This document shows positions 1-6,702 of a DNA stretch of 64,000 nt, in pieces. Where the stretch lies: the NCBI GenBank assembly GCA_963757265.1, contig CAVWRA010000006.1:1550001-1614000 (forward strand), given 5' to 3'. The position numbers were made by a program, and so were the translations under genes. The first letter of the stretch is position 1. Each line of letters starts with the position of its first letter. The notes beneath the pieces were generated by a model, which saw only the letters and a list, made by a program, of their open reading frames with translations, had not been told where the DNA came from and ran no database searches. This stretch comes from CAIVVT01 sp963757265 (GTDB lineage: Bacteria; Acidobacteriota; Terriglobia; Bryobacterales; Bryobacteraceae).

Positions 1-844
1 GGCCTTCCATCTCGATCAGCAGCACGCCCGCCGCATCCAACGGATAGCCGGCGTGCGTGGCCTCCTCCACCATCCGCAGCAGCGTCCCGTCGAGCATCTC
101 CAGCGCGGCCGGCGTGATCCCGCGCGCCGTGACCTCGCTGACCGTGGCGGCGCAGTCGTCAACGGTGTCGTAGATCGCCAGAATGGTCTGCACCGACTCG
201 GGCCGCCGCATCAGCCGGACAATGACCTTGGTGACCAGCGCCATGGTCCCCTCGCTGCCGGTGAGCAGTCCGGTCAGGTCGTAGCCCGGGGTGTCGGGCC
301 AGGCCGCGCCGGTGCGGACCACGGCGCCGTCGGCGAGCACCGCTTCGAGGCCCAGGACGTGATTCGTGGTTACGCCATAGGCCAGCGTGTGCGGCCCGCC
401 GGCGTTCTCGGCCACGTTGCCGCCGATGGTGCAGGAGCGCTGGCTGGAGGGGTCCGGCGCGAAGAAGTAACCGGCGTCCTGGACGGCATTGGTCAGGTCC
501 AGGTTGACGACGCCCGGCTCGACGACGGCGCGCTCGTTGGCGTAGTCGAGTTCCAGAATCCGGTTCATCCGCGAGAAGCCGACCAGGATGCCGCCCAGAC
601 GCGGGATGGACCCGCCGCTGAGCCCCGTGCCGGCGCCCCGGCCGACCAGTGGCAGGGCGTGGCTCGCCGCCAGCCGGGCGATGGCGGCGACCTGCTCGCC
701 CGTTGACGGCAGCACCACCACGTCCGGCCGGGCCTTGTCAACGCCGCCGTCGTATTCGTAAAGCCGCAGGTCCTCGGGCCGGTCAAAGACATTGCCGGAG
801 CCGGCAATCCGGATCAGTTCATCGCGGACGGTGGGGCTCAACAT
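1..844 (-). CDS. glcD: Glycolate oxidase FAD-binding subunit (GlcD family), 3' end outside window
   Basis: Reading leftward from ATG at 844 gives an open frame to the window edge (about 281 residues; the family is about 460). The product begins MLSPTVRDELIRIAGSGNVF and carries the FAD_binding_4 (PCMH-type) signature: LVGRGAGTGLSGG near residue 55, then CTIGGNVAENAGG and YGVTTNHVLG. These bind the FAD ADP/pyrophosphate. The family oxidises glycolate or D-lactate to the 2-oxo acid and passes electrons to GlcE/GlcF or to the respiratory chain. The C-terminal substrate domain is not in view, so D-lactate dehydrogenase (cytochrome) or another 2-hydroxyacid oxidase cannot be excluded. No partner gene is visible upstream. 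Confidence 0.85.
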   Translation of the reverse strand, partial: MLSPTVRDELIRIAGSGNVFDRPEDLRLYEYDGGVDKARPDVVVLPSTGEQVAAIARLAASHALPLVGRGAGTGLSGGSIPRLGGILVGFSRMNRILELDYANERAVVEPGVVNLDLTNAVQDAGYFFAPDPSSQRSCTIGGNVAENAGGPHTLAYGVTTNHVLGLEAVLADGAVVRTGAAWPDTPGYDLTGLLTGSEGTMALVTKVIVRLMRRPESVQTILAIYDTVDDCAATVSEVTARGITPAALEMLDGTLLRMVEEATHAGYPLDAAGVLLIEMEG

Positions 845-1371
845 TTTCTTGCACTCATCGGTGCGTCCCCATGCTACCCGAATCCGGCCCCCGGGCGGAA
901 GCGGGGGCGATTTCAGGGTGCATTTCAAACGCGGCGGAGCGGAAAAAACACCGTTTTTACCGTGTCTTGACCGTGGAAAACGCGGTTTTTTGCCATTCCG
1001 CGTAACTATGGTTTTATCTATGACTTAGCGGGAATTGGCCGAAAATGCGCTTTTTCGATGCGCGCAAGTGCCCTGTTTTTAATGACTTGCACAATTTTCA
1101 CCGTGCTTCACGGTGGATCTGTGGCAAACAAAGGACTTAGGTCAATTTGAGGTGCATTTTGGCAAACATTAACACGGTTCACCGTGGTTCACGGTGGATC
1201 TGTTGCAATAACTAGGCTTACAAACATTAACATGCCACATGAACATGGTCCACCGTGCCTCACGGTGGAAGTGTGGCAAACAAAGGGCTTATGAACATTA
1301 ATACGCGCCTCTGAAAAAGCGCAAGAAAGCACTCCACTTTCGCCCTATCGCCGTCCTGTATTCGCCCCAGG
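845..1371. other. Non-coding spacer with repeated palindromes
   Basis: No credible coding frame lies between the glcD-like gene and the OprB-type porin gene, whose 3' end points into this spacer. The left half (945-1000) has scattered accgt/cggtg words. The right half holds three copies of a palindromic motif, listed separately. It is lower in GC than its neighbours. Confidence 0.6.
1099..1267. repeat. Three copies of a 17-bp palindrome CACCGTG-nnT-CACGGTG with shared flanks
   Basis: Copies lie at 1099-1115, 1180-1196 and 1251-1267. Each has perfect 7-bp arms, CACCGTG and CACGGTG, around a 3-base centre (ctt, gtt, cct). Each copy is followed by GGA and then a variable (g)tgtggcaaacaaagg.ctta-like stretch. 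The word caaacattaa recurs between copies. Starts are 81 and 71 bp apart. The array could be operator sites for a dimeric regulator or a small dispersed repeat family. Neither flanking gene start is adjacent (glcD starts 255 bp away, the porin ends here), so a direct operator role is uncertain. Confidence 0.8.
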
Positions 1372-2793
1372 TCAGCGCGCCTCGTGCTGCCAGAAAGAGA
1401 GCATTCCCTCGACGTGCATGCGCAGGCTGCCGACCCACACCGGACCGCGGTCCTGGTTGTAACCCGGGTCCCAGATGCGCTGCACATCGGCGCCAAACGA
1501 GAGTCCGTGCCAGGCATGCAGGTTGTAGTAGCTTTCCAGGATCTTCTCGCGGCCGTAGTTGAGCGCTCCGTCGCCTAGGAGGAAGCCTTCGCCGCCTAGA
1601 GCGAGGTACTCGCGATGGTCGCCGGAGAGCGCGTTGATGAGCATCGCAACCCCAAGTTTGTCCTGCATTCTGTGCCACTTAGTGCCCTTGAGGTCGGCCC
1701 CGAAGGAGATCGACTGATCGACTTCGGTGTACGCGAAGGACTCGTTGTGGCCTTCGTTCCAGCCGAAGCGGGCGTAGGCGCGCAGATCGGAGGTCAGCTC
1801 CTGCTCGGCGTTGAGGCCGAAGCCGTACTTGGTGCGGCCCTGCTGGCGGGTGGCGGTAACGTCGGGGATGGCGGTGGCGCCGGCCTGGTAGTAATCCTGG
1901 ATCGCCTGGCGGTAATTGCCCATGTTGGCGTGGTTTACAAAGGCCAGGCAGCGCACGACGGTGGCCCGTTCGCGAAGCAGCGAGGGGTGCAACTCGAGCT
2001 CGTAGTTCTCGGCCCGCGCGCGGGCCAGATCCCAGTCGAGCGTGATGCCGTTGGCGCCGCTCGGCATCAGCATCTCGCCTAAGCGGAGGGCCCAGCCCTT
2101 GTCGTAGTATTCGCCGACGAACCCGTAGGTATAGCCGCGGGTGTCGGCGGCGTAGTCGTATGCGCCGTTGTTGTCGGCGACCCAGTTCATGAACTGGAAG
2201 TGGCTATCGCTGCCGATCGAGTTGAGGTCGAAGAAATCGACCGTGCTCATCTTGCCCAGGCGGAACTCCAGCCGCCGCACCGGCACGCTGGGCGCCAGGC
2301 CGAGCGGCCCGCGCACCGCGGCGGTGTATTCCGTGCTCAATGGAATGGTCTGATGGATCATGGCGCGGGCCACATACGGAGCCTTGCCAATGGTCGGGTT
2401 GCGGACCACGTCGAGGTTGGTAAACCCTGCCAGGCCAAGGGCTTCGCCGATGCCGTGGCCGCCGCTTTCCTCGAGGTCAAAGAGCAGCTCGGTGTCGCGC
2501 AGCAGGCGCACGCCCATGAACAGAGTCAGCACGCGCGAGGAGGCGTCCTGGGCGGGGGTCGGAAGGCTGTTGGGGCCGCTGTAATCGGCGTGGAAAGTGG
2601 GATGGTATTGGGTAATGAAGTTGGCCTGTCCGGAGAGCCAGAAACGGTTGTCCCAGGTGATGTCGTCCGAGGGGACCTCCGGCGGCGCGGCAGGCACGGC
2701 GGCCTCGGAGGCGGCGGGTGGCGTCTGGGGACCTCCAGGGGTGGGCGTTTGGGCCCACACAACCGGCCCGCAGAGCCCGGCGAACAGGGCCAT
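1372..2793 (-). CDS. OprB-family carbohydrate-type outer-membrane porin
   Basis: A beta-barrel porin of the OprB family. It starts with an export signal (MALFAGLCGPVVWAQ, cleavage after WA-Q), then WDNRFWLSGQANFITQYHP, typical of the OprB N-terminus, followed by alternating aromatic strands and a terminal barrel strand region ending QHEAR. It should form a passive channel for sugars or other small solutes. The frame is open further upstream to a TTG at 2877, so the start is uncertain; ATG 2793 gives a compact signal peptide, and an intermediate TTG (L19 of the long frame) would also work. Length from 2793 is 473 aa. Substrate is not predictable. Confidence 0.8.
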   Translation of the reverse strand: MALFAGLCGPVVWAQTPTPGGPQTPPAASEAAVPAAPPEVPSDDITWDNRFWLSGQANFITQYHPTFHADYSGPNSLPTPAQDASSRVLTLFMGVRLLRDTELLFDLEESGGHGIGEALGLAGFTNLDVVRNPTIGKAPYVARAMIHQTIPLSTEYTAAVRGPLGLAPSVPVRRLEFRLGKMSTVDFFDLNSIGSDSHFQFMNWVADNNGAYDYAADTRGYTYGFVGEYYDKGWALRLGEMLMPSGANGITLDWDLARARAENYELELHPSLLRERATVVRCLAFVNHANMGNYRQAIQDYYQAGATAIPDVTATRQQGRTKYGFGLNAEQELTSDLRAYARFGWNEGHNESFAYTEVDQSISFGADLKGTKWHRMQDKLGVAMLINALSGDHREYLALGGEGFLLGDGALNYGREKILESYYNLHAWHGLSFGADVQRIWDPGYNQDRGPVWVGSLRMHVEGMLSFWQHEAR

Positions 2794-3016
2794 GAGAGCG
2801 CGCAGGATGGAGGTTGCGGCCAATCCACAGTGTACGCGATCTGTGTTGCAGAAGGGTTGCAAAACAGCCTCTCCCAAAGGGACTCATCCACCGCGTGCAA
2901 ATCATTCGCTTATAACCACTTGGCGTGTCTCAAAGAGACGCGGCCAGGGCCCTCAAGAGTGCTATGAAATGGTCGCATTCCGGGACAACGAGGTCTATAA
3001 TCGGAGTGGTTACGCC

Positions 3017-3532
3017 GTGCCCTTGAAACCACGCTTCGCGCGCCAAATCTGGTGGGTGGCCGGCGTTCTGGGATGTGTCGCCGTGGGCGCCGCCACAGGC
3101 GGGCTCACGCTGGCTGAATCGGGCCACCGGGAGGCGATTTACGTCGGTTCCTTTGGCGACAAGCGGGGCGCCGACACTCTGCGCCAGGATCTGGTTGACG
3201 TTCTGAAGCACACGCCGGGGCTGGCGGTGGTGGATTCGGCCGACAAGGCCGATGCCGTGGTGGAAGGCGCCGGCGAGGTGTGGGTGAAGGGCTATTACAC
3301 GCTCAACCCGCGCCAGCGGATGGTCAGCTCAGAGGTGCGGCGGGTGTACGCCGGCTTCCTGTCCATCGAGTTGAAAGACAAGCACAACGCGACGCTGTGG
3401 TCCTACCAGGGGACGCCCAAACCAGAGGGTGGCGAGGACGTGCCGCGGTGGATGGCCACGCAGGCGGTGAAGAAGCTGCTGGTGGCGCTGGACAAGATGC
3501 CGCCGGCTCCGCCCGAGCGGGGGGCGCGTTAG
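3017..3532 (+). CDS. Membrane-anchored protein of unknown function
   Basis: The protein has one N-terminal hydrophobic segment (WWVAGVLGCVAVGAATGGL, about residues 11-29) after a basic stretch, then a soluble domain with alternating strands and helices (IYVGSFGDKRGADTLRQDL, ADKADAVVEGAGEVWVKGYY) and a Pro-rich basic tail. It is probably anchored in the inner membrane facing the periplasm. GTG at 3017 is preferred, with GGAG about ten bases upstream; ATG 2969 in the same frame would add 16 residues. I do not recognise the family. The domain loosely recalls proteins that test for low-level turnover of cell-envelope components, but no function is assigned. It is divergent from the OprB-type porin. 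Confidence 0.6.
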   Translation: MPLKPRFARQIWWVAGVLGCVAVGAATGGLTLAESGHREAIYVGSFGDKRGADTLRQDLVDVLKHTPGLAVVDSADKADAVVEGAGEVWVKGYYTLNPRQRMVSSEVRRVYAGFLSIELKDKHNATLWSYQGTPKPEGGEDVPRWMATQAVKKLLVALDKMPPAPPERGAR

Positions 3533-3638
3533 CGCCGGGTCGAGCATTCCGCGCCCAATCTCCAGGGGTCCATCGGGCACAGCAACGCCACTCCAGAAAT
3601 CTCGGCATGAACGGGACTACAATGGAGGCGGTTCTCCC

Positions 3639-3854
3639 ATGCAGCGCCAATTCGACGTGATCATCGAACGTGACAGCGAGGGGTATTACATCGCCTCGGT
3701 TCCGCAACTACGCGGCTGCCACACGCAGGCGAATTCCCTGGACGTTGTCATGGAGCGCATCCGCGAGGCGATCGCGCTGTGTCTCGAAGTGGAGGGCGGC
3801 TCGTCCACCGATTTGGAATTCGTCGGGATCCAGCGGGTCACCGTGGCGGCATGA
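3639..3854 (+). CDS. hicB: HicB-family antitoxin
   Basis: A 71-aa protein with the HicB partial RNase-H-like fold: MQRQFDVIIERDSEGYYIAS, then VPQLRGCHTQANSLDVVMERI and IREAIALCLE. HicB binds and neutralises the HicA mRNA interferase and usually autoregulates. It lacks a C-terminal DNA-binding extension, as short HicB proteins do. Its TGA overlaps the ATG of the downstream hicA by four bases (ATGA), the usual coupling. The gene order here is antitoxin first. The toxin next door looks truncated, so this antitoxin may be orphaned. Confidence 0.88.
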   Translation: MQRQFDVIIERDSEGYYIASVPQLRGCHTQANSLDVVMERIREAIALCLEVEGGSSTDLEFVGIQRVTVAA

Positions 3855-3985
3855 GCAAGCGGCCGCGGGTGACGGGGAAGGACCTCGTTGCGATCTTGGT
3901 TCGGGCAGGCTTCGTTGAAATCCGAGTGAAGGGCAGCCACCACTTCCTGAAGCACGCCGACGGGCGTGTCAGACGGGGTCGGTGA
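3851..3985 (+). CDS. hicA: HicA-family toxin, C-terminally truncated
   Basis: Only 44 aa are encoded (family usually 60-85). The N-terminal double-stranded-RNA-binding-like fold is intact through RVTGKDLVAILVRAGFVEIR and VKGSHHFLKHADGRV, including the catalytic histidine in GSHHF. After DGRV the expected strand (TVPVHxGE) and last helix are missing. The frame runs into RRGR and stops at TGA. In the +1 frame the bases read VGEIA then stop, suggesting a small deletion or frame slip followed by decay. The truncated product probably cannot fold. Overlaps hicB by four bases. Confidence 0.75.
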   Translation: MSKRPRVTGKDLVAILVRAGFVEIRVKGSHHFLKHADGRVRRGR

Positions 3986-4155
3986 GATTGCCTGACTCGG
4001 ATTACTGACAATTGATTCTAAGCGGCAGTTCCTTTGAACCGGGAATTTCGCACCCAATCTGGGGCGCGCGAGGAGTTGACCCACAGCAGCCTCAGGTGAC
4101 CGCCTTCGGCCTTGTCGTGGGGGGTACACGGGGCGATACTCCAGAAAGGGCTGCA

Positions 4156-4965
4156 ATGGCTTCAGCTGAAATTGAGGAGCTTTTTTCGCGGACGCTCGCC
4201 GGCGAGTACGAGGCCGAGAAAGCCTGGGCGGCGGTGAATGAGCTGCGCCGGGACGGCAGCCGAGAGATATTCGAACGAGCTGCGGCGTGGTGTGGGTCCG
4301 GAGATGCACGAGAGAGATCGAGGGCGGCCGCAATCTTGTGCCAGCTCAGGCGCGCGCCCGTGACGGACGACGAGAAACTTCAACCAGTTTGGTTGTTCCG
4401 GGATGAGTCGTACCCCCTCATCACGAAGATGCTGGAGAACGAGCAAGATGCCGAGGTCCTTGACTCGGCCATCTCGGCTCTCGGTCACCTTGATAATCCC
4501 CAAGCCATTCCTCTGATTCTCGACTTTCTGAATCATCCCGACGCGGAGATCCGCTTCGCGACAACCTTTGCGTTGGGGCAATTCCCAAGCGATCCACAGT
4601 CGGTCGAGGGGCTCCTGAAGCTCACGATGGATGCCGACAAGGATGTTCGCGACTGGGCCGTCTTTGGGCTTGGAGTGCTGGGGGATGCCGACTCGCCCGA
4701 GATTCGCGAGGCACTGCTGCGCTGTCTGCACGATGAGGATGAAGATGTTCGCGAAGAAGCCGCGGTGGGGCTGGGAAAGCGCCGGGACGCGAATCTCCTC
4801 CCGGAGCTGCGGGCGATGCTTGAGGGATCCGAGCTCCACTCCCGCGTCGCGGAGGCAGCGGCAGCGCTTCTGGAGGTGGATGAAGAGCCTCCGGGGTGGA
4901 CCTCGGCGGACTATCGCGCTGCGCTGGAAGACAAATTCGGCCTCGCGCAGCGAGGAGAGCTTTGA
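4156..4965 (+). CDS. HEAT-repeat protein
   Basis: A 269-aa, acidic, all-helical protein built of about five HEAT/PBS-lyase-type repeats from residue 90 on. Recurrent cores include VLDSAISALGHLDNPQAIP, IRFATTFALGQFPSDPQ, VRDWAVFGLGVLGDADSPE and VREEAAVGLGKRRDANLLP. Such repeats are protein-protein interaction scaffolds; no catalytic motif is present. ATG 4156 is chosen because AGAAAGGG lies six bases upstream; the frame is open further upstream but the added sequence is not repeat-like. No operon partner is evident. The precise role cannot be inferred. Confidence 0.75.
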   Translation: MASAEIEELFSRTLAGEYEAEKAWAAVNELRRDGSREIFERAAAWCGSGDARERSRAAAILCQLRRAPVTDDEKLQPVWLFRDESYPLITKMLENEQDAEVLDSAISALGHLDNPQAIPLILDFLNHPDAEIRFATTFALGQFPSDPQSVEGLLKLTMDADKDVRDWAVFGLGVLGDADSPEIREALLRCLHDEDEDVREEAAVGLGKRRDANLLPELRAMLEGSELHSRVAEAAAALLEVDEEPPGWTSADYRAALEDKFGLAQRGEL

Positions 4966-5013
4966 TTGGGATGGGGGTGTCCGTGCCATTGGTTGCACGG
5001 CATGCAAGTTGAA

Positions 5014-5334
5014 TTACCCAACCAGTTCGAGCAGGCCGTCGATCAACTGGCTGAGCAGCTCGCTGTCAAGGGTGGCGATTTTCTTGCCCAGGCGATTGGT
5101 GGAGATGGTCCGAATCTGTGAGATTTTTACCCATGAGGGCTTAGGAAGTAGTCCCTCAGGCAGAGTCAGGGTCAACGGGAATCCGGCCTTCTGCGGCTGG
5201 CTGGTGATCGCCATGGCGATCGCCGTTTCGGCTCTGCGGTTGAACAGGTCGTGACTGAGGATCAGAACGGGCCGCATTCCGGCCTGTTCCCGGCCCCGCA
5301 CGGGATTCAGGTCCGCCCAGTAGATTTCGCCCCT
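5014..5334 (-). pseudogene. mazF: MazF/PemK-family mRNA interferase toxin, start removed by a 182-bp element
   Basis: The readable toxin frame is RGEIYWADLNPVRGREQAG, MRPVLILSHD, TAIAMAITSQPQKAGFPL, WVKISQIRTIS, TLDSELLSQLIDGLLELVG. It covers the MazF SH3-like core with the conserved GEIYWA, RPVLI, PSWVKISQIRTI and DGLL elements. MazF proteins cut mRNA at short sequence motifs. The frame upstream of RGEIYW enters the repeat element at 5334-5515 and meets a TGA four codons past its end. No ATG is available; GTG 5301 would drop the first 11 residues, including the conserved Glu-Ile-Tyr-Trp strand. Expression of an active toxin is unlikely. Downstream of its RHH-type antitoxin. Confidence 0.8.
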
Positions 5335-5515
5335 AACCCGGATGTTTCACCAACAATCGGCTGCGGCGCGCGATAGGGCCGCATCTACTGCGTTGCGCTC
5401 CGTAGCCGTCCTCAACGTACCGCCAAGTACGCCTGCGGGCGGCTCCGGTCGCGCGCCTTGTAGCTGCGACCCTCTCATCGCGCCTCGCTGCGATCGTGGT
5501 GAAACATCCGGGCTA
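5334..5515 (-). mobile_element. 182-bp MITE-like element, copy 1
   Basis: The ends are inverted repeats of about 18 bp, TAGCCCGGATGTTTCACCA at one side and its complement (with one change, TAACCCGG) at the other, each beginning with TA. The second copy at 47750-47931 has the same length and differs at about ten positions. No transposase frame fits inside. TA at both edges suggests TA target duplication, as for Tc1/mariner/IS630-type MITEs. In this copy it separates an RHH antitoxin from a MazF toxin. Left flank in element orientation reads ACT before TA, as in copy 2. Confidence 0.85.
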
Positions 5516-5768
5516 AGTATTCGGGCCAAGCGCGATCACCCAAGCCCTGTTCGGCCATTTGCTTTTCTTCGCGCGGATCCAGCTTCGCCAGCTCGCGCAC
5601 CAAGCGGGTCCGCTTCTCACGCTCGCTGAGCAAATTCACGGCCGATTGCAGGGCGCGGCTGCGGTTCGGGTAGCGGCCCTCGCTCACCCAGCGGTCGAGG
5701 TCGGCAACGGTTCTGCGGTCCGAGGTTACGGCGATCTTCTGAACCACGACGGTAGTGTGGCAAATCAT
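5475..5768 (-). CDS. Ribbon-helix-helix antitoxin paired with the MazF-type toxin
   Basis: A 97-aa product beginning MICHTTVVVQKIAVTS. It has an RHH-type N-terminus (QKIAVTSDRRTVADLDRWV, EGRYPNRSRALQSAVNLL) and a charged C-terminal arm (SEREKRTRLVRELAKLDPRE) of the sort that wraps the toxin. These proteins bind operator DNA and neutralise MazF. The last 12 residues and the stop codon come from the inserted 182-bp element; native coding ends at the TTA of EYL. ATG 5768 is chosen; a TTG at 5783 would add five residues. The toxin follows on the same strand beyond the element. Confidence 0.75.
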   Translation of the reverse strand: MICHTTVVVQKIAVTSDRRTVADLDRWVSEGRYPNRSRALQSAVNLLSEREKRTRLVRELAKLDPREEKQMAEQGLGDRAWPEYLARMFHHDRSEAR

Positions 5769-5821
5769 CCAACTCCCGATCAAGGCCTAGTGGGCTGTCG
5801 CGGAGAAGCCGTTAGCACGGC

Positions 5822-6322
5822 CGCTCCCTCACGGTCGCGGCTCAGAAACAACACATCCGCTCCCTCACGGTCGCGGCTCAGAAACACATCCGCTCCCTCA
5901 CGGTCGCGGCTCAGAAACAACACATCCGCTCCCTCACGGTCGCGGCTCAGAAACACATCCGCTCCCTCACGGTCGCGGCTCAGAAACAACACATCCGCTC
6001 CCTCACGGTCGCGGCTCAGAAACACATCCGCTCCCTCACGGTCGCGGCTCAGAAACAACACATCCGCTCCCTCACGGTCGCGGCTCAGAAACACATCCGC
6101 TCCCTCACGGTCGCGGCTCAGAAACACATCCGCTCCCTCACGGTCGCGGCTCAGAAACACATCCGCTCCCTCACGGTCGCGGCTCAGAAACAACACATCC
6201 GCTCCCTCACGGTCGCGGCTCAGAAACACATCCGCTCCCTCACGGTCGCGGCTCAGAAACAACACATCCGCTCCCTCACGGTCGCGGCTCAGAAACACAT
6301 CCGCTCCCTCACGGTCGCGGCT
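5822..6322. repeat. 15-unit tandem array with alternating 33- and 36-bp units
   Basis: The core ctccctcacggtcgcggct occurs 15 times, starting at 5824, 5860, 5893, 5929, 5962, 5998, 6031, 6067, 6100, 6133, 6166, 6202, 6235, 6271 and 6304. The period alternates 36, 33, 36, 33 with a run of three 33s in the middle; the 36-bp units have an extra caa (aaacaacac against aaacac). The core is invariant in all units. Both strands are open across the array (SAPSRSRLR and SRDREGADV repeats), which follows from periods divisible by three and is not evidence of coding. There are no unique spacers, so it is not a CRISPR. Confidence 0.95.
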
Positions 6323-6702
6323 TCCATGAGAAGGCTGCCCCGGTCAAGGGTTTTTTCTCAAATTCTTTCCTGCCGCTGTTGGCCGACCGACGGGAGGCGC
6401 CGCGGCGTCCTCGCGTCTTCCTATTCTCAGCACTGCTCTGTTCTGCCGCCTGTTCTCAGCACTGCTCTGTTCTGCCGCCTGTTCCCGGCAATGCTCTGTT
6501 GTCTGTTCTGCCACCGCCGGATCGCCCTGCTTCCATTCGCACTCTTGATGGAGCGGTTTGCTCCGGTGCCAGTTGGGGTCCTCAATTTCGAACGGGTGCT
6601 GCCATCTCTGTGCCGAAGTGGCGCCCCCGTTTCCAGGAACGCTCTTCCGCCGCGACCTCGCAGTCACCCGAACCCGGCGATCTGCATCACACTCCAATCC
6701 AT
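6323..6702. other. Non-coding region between tandem array and IS110 transposase
   Basis: About 380 bp with no supported gene. It contains a 29-bp direct repeat at 6424-6452 and 6453-6481, with a decayed third copy after it (listed separately). It is the 3' flank of the IS110 transposase gene, where members of the IS1111 group carry their non-coding guide RNA, so part of it may belong to the insertion sequence. Confidence 0.5.
6424..6512. repeat. 29-bp tandem repeat, two perfect copies and one decayed copy
   Basis: The unit starts ttctcagcactgctctgttc and ends tgccgcctg. Copies 6424-6452 and 6453-6481 are identical; the next stretch (ttcccggcaatgctctgttg, then tctgttctgcc) is a diverged third copy. 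It lies directly downstream of the IS110 transposase stop codon. Confidence 0.8.

Noticed and set aside
5822..6322. CRISPR array
   Set aside because: Units are contiguous with only a 3-base length difference; no unique spacers and no cas genes.
5559..6329. 256-aa plus-strand and 172-aa minus-strand repeat proteins over the tandem array
   Set aside because: Both exist only because 33 and 36 are multiples of three; no start signal or secretion signal; composition follows the DNA repeat.
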